From assembly GCF_963678635.1 (NCBI RefSeq), contig NC_087064.1, forward strand, positions 15,119,802-15,183,801: a DNA stretch of 64,000 nucleotides, read 5' to 3'. Each line of letters opens with the position of its first letter. Position 1 is the stretch's first letter. The translations under genes were made by a program, and so were the position numbers. This stretch comes from Symsagittifera roscoffensis. Its lineage: Eukaryota; Xenacoelomorpha; Acoela; Convolutidae. The notes beneath the pieces are model-generated. The model searched no databases and was not told the origin of the DNA. It was given only the letters and a program-made list of their open reading frames with translations. This document shows positions 42,225 through 55,800 of the stretch, piece after piece.

Positions 42225-44457
42225 AGTTACTCAAAACAGCTCAGAACAACATCAAAATCAAAGCACTGATATGTACCCCATCAAAAATCAATTAGATAAA
42301 AAGGACAAAGAACTTCCCAAACAAATATCAAAAAATTTAGACAACAAAAAAATCACTTAAACAGAAAGAAAAAATCAAAAATTACAAGAACAAATTATAC
42401 CACAAGATCAAAAAGAAAAATTTCTACATAGACACTCATCGTGATTTCGTAATCAGCCACGAAAAGATTCATTCATCTCGCAATCTAAAATATTATAGAA
42501 AGTTGAATTTCAAAAACCACTTTAAATTAATTAACATTTTCACCTCTTGAAGATATTTTCATGGACCGAACATTTTATCAAAATTCATGCTGGAAAGCAT
42601 TTGAACAAACTAGTTCAATTTCAGCCAATAAGAACCTTTCCGAATCATCCAATTTTTTTTGACACGACTTCTTTAGCCGACAAACAATCACCTTCAAGCG
42701 TATCTCTAACTATAACTTTAAGACCTCCAGGTCAAAAATAAGCAACCCGCTCAAATTTGACAACTGAAATAAACAAAAACTCAATATTATGACCCTCCCT
42801 TATCAACTAGAACAAAAATCAACAATATTGTCCCAGCTTAGACCTCGAAATACCCTCAAGCAAAAATATTAAATTAGCCTGAAGAACAAAATCGACATGA
42901 TCACTTAGCGTAAAGTACAAATAACTCTCAAATACCCCCGATCATCCAATAAATAAAAATGAAAGTAGAAAGACCCTTAATAGCCCTCCAAACTTCCCCT
43001 CACCAAAAATTGCTTAAACCCAACCTACTTGTCAAAAAACCAATAAATAACTCGACCACATTCGAATTGCTTTGGCCACTTCTCCAAACTAAATACATCA
43101 TTCGCTTACTAGCTAACCTAAAAACATCATCAGAAATAATCCACAACATTTTCCCCCATGGATTCTTCCCCGACGAATAAGGTAAGTACGAATTAAATAA
43201 ATTATTCTAATAAATTCGAAACAAAATTAAACATTCTTAATAAATGTTTTCTCTTTTTCTTTAGTCTTCACAGGCACGATCATCAATCTTCAACAAAAAA
43301 AAAACGAAACAAAAAAAAGAAAACTTTTTTCTAGAATCATAAATTTAGATTAGCCAATTACAATAATTGAAGCAGTAAAATTTACCCCCAAAACAGCAAT
43401 AAATTGATATATGAACTCTTTTCCCATATGCAGTAAATATTTTTAAAATGAAGATAAATTGATAGTTTCAACCCCCCAAATAAAGCCGTAAAATAATAAT
43501 TTCAAAGTAGTAAATAAATAAAAGTTGCCTATAAAATTAAAGCAAAACTAACTTTATCAAAGACGCTTCTTTGTAGTTTTAAATATTCACTGGCCCACAA
43601 TCCTTTCCACAATCGCACAGCTCGCCCACGAAGAATCGTTAAAAATAATGAATTTAAATTTTAACTTTCATTGATAACAACTCTTACCAGTCTTAACACA
43701 TTTCAAACTTTCCTTTAACCCGGATGGAGGGAATTATATAATAATCCAAACTAACCAACGCAAGCTTGATAAACACCACAAACCACAACCTAACAGCATG
43801 ACTAAGATCAGAAAACGCACGGTACCCAAACCGGATTAAAACAAGCCTAGAACGGGATAAATTATTCTCTTAAAAATAACCGAACTAAAACAAGAACACT
43901 TTTGCGATAAAAAATAATACACGATCATAACTAAAAACAAAAATAACAAAGATTTGTATAAGTAAATAATACAATACGGTGTATAGATTACATACAGCCC
44001 CAAGACGAGCAAGGAATTTGACAACCCAATCACAATCCAACTACGGAATGGCAAAATACACCCAATATGCTGCCTACAGTCACTACACTCAACGGATTTA
44101 AAGTTTAAAGGACGACTTGGCATCCCAGCAAAGGAAACCCATTGCAACAGAACAATGGCCATCTCGATGTTCAAGTATACATACAGATCCAAGTGACCAG
44201 GCACTGCATCCAAAGTGGAACTACACAACACTCTCGAATATGACTAGACCATTCCTATTCTCTAAAATCAACCAGACCAACACTCGTCACAACAGATCAG
44301 AAATCATAATACGACCTCCCGAAACTATCGTGATAACATCTCTTCTTCCAAACCAAAAAAAAAGAACATGCTCGCAACCTCTAAAGAAAAGCACCATCTT
44401 CCATCCTACACTAATAAACAACATTGAAAAAATAAAACTCTCTAAACCCCGGATGCG

Positions 44458-44836
44458 TGGAACCAGATCTAAACTAGTATTTATCATTGGTGATTATTAT
44501 GATATTTTATCTCTATAAAATATTAAATACTTACCAATCATACTCCATCAAACTAACAAGCCACTTATCTGTAAGTGTTGAAACTACTTGTAGTTTTAAC
44601 ACCAGAACAATTTGAATTAAACTTAGAATACAGTTGTTCTCATTCTGGAACTAACTCGCGCAAACCGGTGTACACTAGATCTATTGAGACTAGGATATAT
44701 AAGAGTAAGATTAAGATTGGTAATAGACTAAGAAGTTGCACGAATCTATCCGGCCGAAAATAAGATAGCGTGACGAGCAGACGGTGTACCTTATGTGAAA
44801 TTACTCTATGAGTTATAACCAAAAGGATATAACTCA
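44458..44836 (+). repeat. 3' LTR
   Basis: 379 bp, same ends as the 5' LTR. No clear polypurine tract precedes it (ctctaaaccccggatgcg). Confidence 0.92.
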
Positions 44837-44979
44837 TATCATACAATTTTCTTACATAGAAAAATGCTTATCATAGAGGTTTCACACAATTTTCTGTACA
44901 TATGGAATTTTATGGAACTGTATGGAAAGAAATTTTTCAACAAAGGAGTTTTCATGATAAGAATTTTTGGTCAATACAG

Positions 44980-45220
44980 ATTATTCTGCAGGTGTTATAT
45001 AGACTGCTACATCACATCTTGACAAAATGAAAATTTTTTAATAGTTCTCCCTACGCCATTCTCCTCCTTTACTTGAACCAAAAATTCTTATAACAAACTC
45101 AAATTTACCTCAAAAACAAACCAAGCTTTCTTTATTGAACTTTGGATTATGATTTTGCTAAGATGAATCCTGTAGAGACGTTAAATTTGGATTTAACACT
45201 AATGTTTAGCGAAACTTTCC
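44980..45220 (+). repeat. Diverged single-copy relative of the satellite unit, with its left flank
   Basis: GGATTATGATTTTGCTAA (45,144-45,161), then atgaaTCCTGTAGAgACGTT and ...TTAgCGAAA, aligns with the first satellite unit and its flank at 46,808-46,881. Upstream, ATTATTCTgCAGgTGTTAT and ACTGCTACATCACA also recur at 46,568-46,605. This is an old segmental duplicate with only one unit. Confidence 0.8.
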
Positions 45221-45940
45221 ATAGGTAACCTTGTAAACTTTTCGTGTGTCTTACACTCTTTTTTTGTAACATAATATTGCAATAGAGAACTCTATCCAGA
45301 GATCATGTTGCTCATCCTTTCCGTTTCAATGTATGTTCATATGATCTATCCTAGATTGAAAAAAGCATCAAATGACCGTGTTCAGAAGGAGTGAAAAAAA
45401 AATCATGCTTTTTCTTCGATATAACTAGTTGATGTTAGGGCTGAGAGAGGGGTGCCCGCTGACCGCCACATGGGGTACAGAGATGCAGTCATTAGACTAT
45501 GTACAAAAATCGAGAACAGGATTTTCCATGAATTGGAATAGGGTATCGATTTCTTCATTGAAAACATACAAGGTTTCAGATGGTAAATTTCTTGTTTTGG
45601 GCGCCCGAATTTTCTTTGTGTATATTTAGATAATTCTGGACAAAAATCTGTCCAAATTAGTAGGGATTTCAAATTTTCAGATGTGAAGCTGGGAATTAGA
45701 ACTTGTAATGTTTCAGTTTGCGTTCAACTGTAAAAAAAATACATAAAGTTCTGTTTTTTGAAGATTTTTAAGCAAAATTTTTTTATTTTTTTTTCCCGCA
45801 AAAATCAACGAATACATTATTTAATTGTATAAAATTATTCATATATAATGTACAAAGAGTAAAATGAAACCTTAAAATGTTAATAATCACTATCATGGTT
45901 AAGCAAGGATTACAATTTGTTTAGTTTTCTTACCTTCAAT

Positions 45941-46343
45941 CAGTAGCGGATTTAAGGGGGGAGGCGGACGCCCCCCTCAGGTATTCGACCCCCTTGCCGA
46001 CCCAAAGTGCCCCCCTTTGTAATATTTTGAGATATCTATTTTTGGTTGATGGACCCTAAAATTTTGCTAAGGACGCCTTCCGCGCCAAAGTATACTAATG
46101 TTGAGGGGGTGCTAAAAACGTGTTTTTTTTTCGGTCAAAATTTTTCAAAAAAGTCGCTAAAAACTTTTTTGGCCTGTTTTTTACTAAAAATGCTTGCGCC
46201 GCAGAAAATTGGTCATTATGATGTCTTTAAAGTGATTTGGGAGAACTCAGAAAGTCAATTTGGTCGACCTAAAAAAAGTCGACAAAGTTTTTATTTTTTT
46301 TTGAAAATCTGCCCCCCTCGAGAAAATCCTAGATCCGCCCCTG
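45941..46343 (+). mobile_element. hAT-like MITE, 403 bp
   Basis: It runs from CAGTAGCGGATTTAAGGGGG to CTAGATCCGCCCCTG. Flanks CCTTCAAT (45,933-45,940) and CCTTTATT (46,344-46,351) match at 6 of 8 positions. It belongs to the same family as 36,206-36,521. Confidence 0.82.
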
Positions 46344-46817
46344 CCTTTATTAAGTTCTAATTGTTTTTCTTTTCACTCAAAAGCTCAAATTTTGAAAAAT
46401 TTGGTTTTGGATAGGTTTTCTTATATTTTTGAGTGCAAATTTGTGAACAATAGCTAAATGTGTCAAAGCTTATGCTGAAACCTAGCTGTACCATTGTTCT
46501 TGCGAGCTGATTATATTGAAGATTATTCTTAAGATCAGTTTTGAGATAACATACACATTCTTTTACAAATTATTCTTCAGATGTTATGGAAACTGCTGGC
46601 TACATCACAACATGCTCAAAAAAGTTTTATCGTGGATTACAATTTCGGAAAATCTGAACAACTTTAGCAAATGTTTCAAAATTTATCAAAATAATTATTT
46701 CTTCCGTCACCTATCAAAAGCCATTTCTTCAGTGACTTGATCCAAAAATATTTGGAACAATTTTTTTCCATAACGTCTCGAAATTATCTCAAAAGAAGTT
46801 AATATTCGGATTATGAT

Positions 46818-49800
46818 TTTGCTAACATGCGTCCTGTAGATACGTAAATCTTTAAAATAAAAATTATTGCTTAACGAAAGATTGCTAACATGCGTCCTGT
46901 AGATACGTTAATCTTTAAAATAAAAATTATTGTTTAACAAAAGATTGCTAACATGCGTCCTGTAGATACGTTAATCTTCAAAATAAAAATTATTGCTTAA
47001 CGAAAGATTGCTAACATGCGTCCTGTAGATACGTTAATCTTCGAAATAAAAATTATTGCTTAACGAAAAATTGCTAACATGCGTCCTGTAGATACGTTAA
47101 TCTTCAAAATAAAAATTATTGCTTAACGAAAGATTGCTAACATGCGTCCTGTAGATACGTTAATCTTCGAAATAAAAATTATTGCTTAACGAAAGATTGC
47201 TAACATGCGTCCTGTAGATACGTTAATCTTCAAAATAAAAATTATTGCTTAACGAAAGATTGTTAACATGCGTCCTGTAGATACGTTAATCTTCAAAATA
47301 AAAATTATTGCTTATCGAAAGATTGCTAACATGCGTCCTGTAGATACGTTAATCTTCAAAATAAAAATTATTGCTTAACGAAAGATTGCTAACATGCGTC
47401 CTGTAGATACGTTAATCTTCAAAATAAAAATTATTGCTTAACGAAAGATTGCTAACATGCGTCCTGTAGATACGTTAATCTTCAAAATAAAAATTATTGC
47501 TTAACGAAAGATTGCTAACATGCGTCCTGTAGATACGTTAATCTTCGAAATAAAAATTATTGCTTAACGAAAGATTGCTAACATGCGTCCTGTAGATACG
47601 TTAATCTTCAAAATAAAAATTATTGCTTAACGAAAGATTGCTAACATGCGTCCTGTAGATACGTTAATCTTCAAAATAAAAATTATTGCTTAACGAAAGA
47701 TTGCTAACATGCGTCCTGTAGATACGTTAATCTTCAAAATAAAAATTATTGCTTAACGAAAGATTGCTAACATGCGTCCTGTAGATACGTTAATCTTCAA
47801 AATAAAAATTATTGCTTAACGAAACATTGCTAACATGCGTCCTGTAGATACGTTAATCTTCAAAATAAAAATTATTGCTTAACGAAAGATTGCTAACATG
47901 CGTCCTGTAGATACGTTAATCTTCAAAATAAAAATTATTGCTTAACGAAAGATTGCTAACATGCGTCCTGTAGATACGTTAATCTTCGAAATAAAAATTA
48001 TTGCTTAACGAAAGATTGCTAACATGCGTCCTGTAGATACGTTAATCTTCAAAATGAAAATTATTGCTTAACGAAAGATTGCTAACATGCGTCCTGTAGA
48101 TACGTTAATCTTCAAAATAAAAATTATTGCTTAACGAAAGATTGCTAACATGCGTCCTGTAGATACGTTAATCTTCAAAATAAAAATTATTGCTTAACGA
48201 AAGATTGCTAACATGCGTCCTGTAGATACGTTAATCTTCAAAGTAAAAATTATTGCTTAACGAAAGATTGCTAACATGCGTCCTGTAGATACGTTAATCT
48301 TTAAAATAAAAGTTATTGCTTAACGAAAGATTGCTAACATGCGTCCTGTAGATACGTTAATCTTCAAAATAAAAAATATTGTTTAACGAAAGATTGCTAA
48401 CATGCGTCCTGTAGATACGCAAATCTTTAAAATAAAAATTATTGCTTAACGAAAGATTGCTAACATGCGTCCTGTAGATACGTTAAAATTTAAAATAAAA
48501 AATATTGTTTAACGAAAGATTGCTAACATATGTCCTGTAGATAAGTTAATCTTTAAAATAAAAATTATTGCTAAACGAAAGATTGCTAACATGCGTCGTG
48601 TAGATACGTTAATCTTTAAAATAAAAAAAAATTGTTTAACGAAAGATTGCTAACATGCGTCCTGTAGATACGTTAATCTTCTAAATAAAAAATATTGCTT
48701 AACGAAAGATTGCTAACATGCGTCCTGTAGATACGTAAATCTTTAAAATAAAAATTATTGCTAAACGAAAGATTGCTAACATGCGTCGTGTAGATACGTT
48801 AATCTTTAAAATAAAAATTATTGTTTAACGAAAGATTGCTAACATGCGTCCTGTAGATACGTTAATCTTCAAAATAAAAAATATTGCTTAACGAAAGATT
48901 GCTAACATGCGTCCTGTAGATACGTAAATCTTTAAAATAAAAATTATTGCTTAACGAAAGATTGCTAACATGCGTCCTGTAGATACGTTAATCTTTAAAA
49001 TAAAAATTATTGTTTAACGAAAGATTGCTAACATGCGTCCTGTAGATACGTTAATCTTTAAAATAAAAATTATTGCTTAACGAAAGATTGCTAACATGCG
49101 TCCTGTAGATACGTTAATCTTTAAAATAAAAATTATTGTTTAACGAAAGATTGCTAACATGCGTCCTGTAGATACGTTAATCTTCAAAATAAAAATTATT
49201 GCTTAACGAAAGATTGCTAACATGCGTCGTGTAGATACGTTAATCTTTGAAATAAAAATTATTGTTTAACGAAAGATTGCTAACATGCGTCCTGTAGATA
49301 CGTTAATCTTTAAAATAAAAAATATTGCTTAACGAAAGATTGCTAACATGCGTCCTGTAGATACGTAAATCTTTAAAATAAAAATTATTGCTTAACGAAA
49401 GATTGCTAACATGCGTCCTGTAGATACGTTAATCTTTAAAATAAAAATTATTGTTTAACGAAAGATTGCTAACATGCGTCCTGTAGATACGTTAATCTTC
49501 AAAATAAAAATTATTGCTTAACGAAAGATTGCTAACATGCGTCCTGTAGATACGTTAATCTTTAAAATAAAAGTTATTGCTTAACGAAAGATTGCTAACG
49601 TGCGTCCTGTAGATACGTTAATCTTCAAAATAAAAAATATTGTTTAACGAAAGATTGCTAACATGCGTCCTGTAGATACGCAAATCTTTAAAATAAAAAT
49701 TATTGCTTAACGAAAGATTGCTAACATGCGTCCTGTAGATACGTTAAAATTTAAAATAAAAAATATTGTTTAAAGAAAGATTGCTAACATGCGTCCTGTA

Positions 49801-52800
49801 GATACGTTAATCTTCAAAATAAAAAATATTGCTTAACGAAAGATTGCTAACATGCGTCCTGTAGATACGTAAATCTTTAAAATAAAAATTATTGCTAAAC
49901 GAAAGATTGCTAACATGCGTCGTGTAGATACGTTAATCTTTAAAATAAAAAATATTGTTAAACGAAAGATTGCTAACATGCGTCCTGTAGATACGTTAAT
50001 CTTCAAAATAAAAAATATTGCTTAACGAAAGATTGCTAACATGCGTCCTGTAGATACGTAAATCTTTAAAATAAAAATTATTGCTTAACGAAAGATTGCT
50101 AACATGCGTCCTGTAGATACGTTAATCTTTAAAATAAAAATTATTGTTTAACGAAAGATTGCTAACATGCGTCCTGTAGATACGTTAATCTTTAAAATAA
50201 AAATTATTGCTAAACGAAAGATTGCTAACATGCGTCGTGTAGATACGTTAATCTTTAAAATAAAAATTATTGTTTAACGAAAGATTGCTAACATGCGTCC
50301 TGTAGATACGTTAATCTTCAAAATAAAAAATATTGCTTAACGAAAGATTGCTAACATGCGTCCTGTAGATACGTAAATCTTTAAAATAAAAATTATTGCT
50401 TAACGAAAGATTGCTAACATGCGTCCTGTAGATACGTTAATCTTTAAAATAAAAATTATTGTTTAACGAAAGATTGCTAACATGCGTCCTGTAGATACGT
50501 TAATCTTCAAAATAAAAAATATTGTTTAACGAAAGATTGCTAACATGCGTCCTGTAGATACGTTAATCTTCAAAATAAAAAATATTGCTTAACGAAAGAT
50601 TGCTAACATGCGTCCTGTAGATACGTAAATCTTTAAAATAAAAATTATTGCTAAACGAAAGATTGCTAACATGCGTCGTGTAGATACGTTAATCTTTAAA
50701 ATAAAAATTATTGTTTAACGAAAGATTGCTAACATGCGTCCTGTAGATACGTTAATCTTCAAAATAAAAATATTGCTTAACGAAAGATTGCTAACATGCG
50801 TCCTGTAGATACGTAAATCTTTAAAATAAAAATTATTGTTTAACGAAAGATTGCTAACATGCGTCCTGTAGATACGTTAATCTTCAAAATAAAAAATATT
50901 GCTTAACGAAAGATTGCTAACATGCGTCCTGTAGATACGTAAATCTTTAAAATAAAAATTATTGCTAAACGAAAGATTGCTAACATGCGTCGTGTAGATA
51001 CGTTAATCTTTAAAATAAAAATTATTGTTTAACGAAAGATTGCTAACATGCGTCCTGTAGATACGTTAATCTTCAAAATAAAAATATTGCTTAACGAAAG
51101 ATTGCTAACATGCGTCCTGTAGATACGTAAATCTTTAAAATAAAAATTATTGTTTAACGAAAGATTGCTAACATGCGTCCTGTAGATAAGTTAATCTTTA
51201 AAATAAAAATTATTGCTAAACGAAAGATTGCTAACATGCGTCGTGTAGATACGTTAATCTTTAAAATAAAAATTATTGTTTAACGAAAGATTGCTAACAT
51301 GCGTCCTGTAGATACGTTAATCTTTAAAATAAAAATTATTGTTTAACGAAAGATTGCTAACATGCGTCCTGTAGATACGTAAATCTTCAAAATAAAAAAT
51401 ATTGTTTAACGAAAGATTGCTAACATGCGTCCTGTAGATAAGTTAATCTTTAAAATAAAAATTATTGCTAAACGAAAGATTGCTAACATGCGTCGTGTAG
51501 ATACGTTAATCTTTAAAATAAAAATTATTGTTTAACGAAAGATTGCTAACATGCGTCCTGTAGATACGTTAATCTTCAAAATAAAAAATATTGCTTAACG
51601 AAAGATTGCTAACATGCGTCCTGTAGATACGTAAATCTTTAAAATAAAAATTATTGCTTAACGAAAGATTGCTAACATGCGTCCTGTAGATACGTTAATC
51701 TTTAAAATAAAAATTATTGTTTAACGAAAGATTGCTAACATGCGTCCTGTAGATACGTTAATCTTCAAAATAAAAAATATTGTTTAACGAAAGATTGCTA
51801 ACATGCGTCCTGTAGATACGTTAATCTTTAAAATAAAAATTATTGCTTAACGAAAGATTGCTAACATGCGTCCTGTAGATACGTTAATCTTTAAAATAAA
51901 AATTATTGCTTAACGAAAGATTGCTAACATGCGTCCTGTAGATACGTTAATCTTCAAAATAAAAATTATTGTTTAACGAAAGATTGCTAACATGCGTCCT
52001 GTAGATACGTTAATCCTTAAAATAAAAATTATTGTTTAACGAAAGATTGCTAACATGCGTCCTGTAGATGCGTTAATCTTTAAAATAAAAATTATTGCTT
52101 AACGAAAGATTGCTAACATGCGTCCTGTAGATACATTAATCTTTAAAATAAACATTATTGCTTAACGAAAGATTGCTAACATGCGTCCTCTAGATACGGT
52201 AATCTTTAAAATAAAAATTATTGCTTAACGAAAGATTGCTAACATGCGTCCTGTAGATACGTTAATCCTTAAAATAAAAATTATTGTTTAACGAAAGATT
52301 GCTAACATGCGTCCTGTAGATACGTTAATCTTCAAAATAAAAATTATTGCTTAACGAAAGATTGCTAACATGCGTCCTGTAGATACGTTAATCTTTAAAA
52401 TACAAATTATTGCTTAACGAAAGATTGCTAACATGCGTCCTGTAGATACATTAATCTTTAAAATAAAAATTATTGCTTAACGAAAGATTGCTAATATGCG
52501 TCCTGTAGATACGTTAATCTTTAAAATAAAAATTATTGTTTAACGAAAGATTGCTAACATGCGTCCTGTAGATACGTTAAACTTCAAAAAAAAAATTATT
52601 GTTTAACGAAAGATTGCTAACATGCGTACTGTAGATACGTTAATCTTTAAAATAAAAATTATTGCTTAACGAAAGATTGCTAACACGCGTCCTGTAGATA
52701 CGTTAATCTTTAAAATAAAAATTATTGCTTAACGAAACATTGCTAACATGCGTCCTGTAGATACGTTAATCTTTAAAATAAAAATTATTGCCTAACGAAA

Positions 52801-55800
52801 GATTGCTAACATGCGTCCTGTAGATACGTTAATCTTTAAATTAAAAATTATTGTTTAACAAAAAACTGCTAACATGCGTCCTGTAGATACGTTAATCTTT
52901 AAAATAAAAATTATCGCTTAACGAAAGATTGCTAACATGCGTCGTGTAGATATGTTAATCTTTAAAATAAAAATTATTGCTTAACGAAAGATTGCTAACA
53001 TGCGTCCTGTAGATACGTTAATCTTTAAAATAAAAATTTTTGCTTAACGAAAGATTGCTAACATGCGTCCTGTAGATACGTTAATCTTTAAAATAGAAAT
53101 TATTGCTTAACGAAAGATTGCTAACATGCGTCCTGTAGATACGTTAATCTTTAAAATAAAAATTATTGCTTAACGAAAGATTGCTAACGTGCGTCCTGTA
53201 GATACGCTAATCTTTAAAACAAAATTTATTGCTTAACGAAAAATTGCTAACATGCGTCCTGTAGATACGTTAATCTTTAGAATAAAAATTATTGCTTAAC
53301 GAAAGATTGCTAACATGCGTCCTGTAGATACGTTAATCTTTAAAATAAAAATTTTTGTTTAACGAAAGATTGCTAACATGCGTCCTGTAGATACGTTAAT
53401 CTACAAAATAAAAAATATTGTTTAACGAAAGATTGCTAACATGCGTCCTGTAGATACGTTAATCTTTAAAATAAAAATTATTGTTTAACGAAAGATTGCT
53501 AACATGCGTCCTGTAGATACGTGAATCTTTAAAATAAAAATTTTTGCGTAACGAAAGATTGCTAACATGCGTCCTGTAGATACGTTAATCTTTAAAATAA
53601 AAATTATTGCTTAACGAAAGATTGCTAACATGCGTCCTGTAGATACGTTAATCTTTAAATTAAAAATTATTGTTTAACGAAAGATTGCTAACATGCGTCC
53701 TCTAGATACGTTAATCTTTAAAATAAAAATTATTGTTTAACGAAAAATTGCTAACATGCGTCCTGTAGATACGTTAATCTTTAAAATAAAAATTATTGCT
53801 TAACAAAAGATTGCTAACATGCGTCCTGTAGATACGTTAATCTTTAAAATAAAATTTATTGTTTAACGAAAGATTGCTTACATGCGTCCTGTAGATACGT
53901 TAATCTTTAAAATAAAAATTATTGTTTAACGAAAGATTGCTAACAAGCGTCCTGTAGATACGTTAATCTTTAAAATAAAAATTATTGCTTAACGAAATAT
54001 TGCTAACATGCGTCCTGTAGATACGTAAATCTTTAAAATAAAAATTATTGTTTAACGAAAGATTGCTATCATGCGTCCTGTAGATACGTTAATCTTTAAA
54101 TTAAAAATTATTGCTTAACGAAAGATTGCTAACATGCGTCCTGTAGATACGTTAGTCTTTAAAATAAAAATTATTGCTTAACGAAAGATTGCTAACATGC
54201 GTCCTGTAGATACGTTAATCTTTAAAATAAAAATTATTGCTTAACGAAAAATTGCTATCATGCGTCCTGTAGATACGTTAATCTTTAAATTAAAAATTAT
54301 TGCTAAACAAAAGATTGCTAACATGCGTCCTGTAGATACGTTAATCTTTAAAATAAAATTTATTGTTTAACGAAAGATTGCTTACATGCGTCCTGTAGAT
54401 ACGTTAATCTTTAAAATAAAAATTATTGTTTAACGAAAGATTGCTAACAAGCGTCCTGTAGATACGTTAATCTTTAAAATAAAAATTATTGCTTAACGAA
54501 AGATTGCTAACATGCGTCCTGTAGATACGTAAATCTTTAAAATAAAAATTATTGTTTAACGAAAGATTGCTATCATGCGTCCTGTAGATACGTTAATCTT
54601 TAAATTAAAAATTATTGCTTAACGAAAGATTGCTAACATGCGTCCTGTAGATACGTTAGTCTTTAAAATAAAAATTATTGCTTAACGAAAGATTGCTAAC
54701 ATGCGTCCTGTAGATACGTTAATCTTTAAAATAAAAATTATTGCTTAACGAAAAATTGCTATCATGCGTCCTGTAGATACGTTAATCTTTAAATTAAAAA
54801 TTATTGCTTAACGAAAGATTGCTAACATGCGTCCTGTAGATACGTTAATCTTTAAAATAAAAAATTATTGCTTAACGAAAGATTGCTAACATGCGTCCTG
54901 TAGATACGTTAATCTTTAAAATAAAAATTATTGTTTAACGAAAGATTGCTAACAAGCGTCCTGTAGATACGTTAATCTTTAAAATAAAAATTATTGCTTA
55001 ACGAAAGATTGCTAACATGCGTCCTGTAGATACGTAAATCTTTAAAATAAAAATTATTGTTTAACGAAAGATTGCTATCATGCGTCCTGTAGATACGTTA
55101 ATCTTTAAATTAAAAATTATTGCTTAACGAAAGATTGCTAACATGCGTCCTGTAGATACGTTAATCTTTAAAATAAAAATTATTGCTTAACGAAAGATTG
55201 CTAACATGCGTCCTGTAGATACGTTAATCTTTAAAATAAAAATTATTGCTTAACGAAAGATTGCTAACATGCGTCCTGTAGATACGTTAATCTTTAAAAT
55301 AAAAATTATTGTTTAACGAAAGATTGCTAACATGCGTCCTGTAGATACGTTAATCTTTAAAATAAAAATTATTGTTTAACGAAAGATTGCTAAAATGCGT
55401 CCTGTAGATACGTTAATCTTTAAAATAAAAATTATTGCTTAACGAAAGATTGCTAACATGCGTCCTGTAGATACGTTAATCTTTAAAATAAAAATTGTTG
55501 TTTAACGAAAGATTGCTAACATGCGTCCTGTAGATACGTTAATCTTTAAAATAAAAAATTATTGCTTAACGAAAGATTGCTAACATGCGTCCTGTAGATA
55601 CGTTAATCTTTAAAATAAAAATTATTGCTTAACGAAAGATTGCTAACATGCGTCCTGTAGATACGTTAATCTTCAAAATATAAATTATTGCTCAACGAAA
55701 AATTGCTAAATTGCGTCCTGTAGATACGTTAATCTTTAAAATAAAAATTATTGCTCAACGAAAGATTGCTATTATGCGTCCTGTAGATACGTTAACCTTT

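Larger units (their letters stand above)
39121..44836 (+). mobile_element. Ty3/Gypsy LTR retrotransposon, internally decayed, 5.7 kb
   Basis: It is bounded by two 379-bp LTRs in direct orientation, each TG...CA (39,121-39,499 and 44,458-44,836). By hand count they differ at about 21 positions without indels (about 94% identity). A tRNA-type primer-binding site follows the 5' LTR, and an integrase C-terminal remnant lies at about 41.7-42.2 kb on the same strand. No reverse transcriptase is recognisable in the 2.1 kb before it, so gag-pol is deleted or replaced. Flanking TATT and TATC suggest a decayed 4-bp target duplication. Confidence 0.88.

Noticed and set aside
44117-44518. 133-codon frame overlapping the 3' LTR
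   Set aside because: It lies in the decayed LTR element, has no recognisable domain and reads into the LTR.
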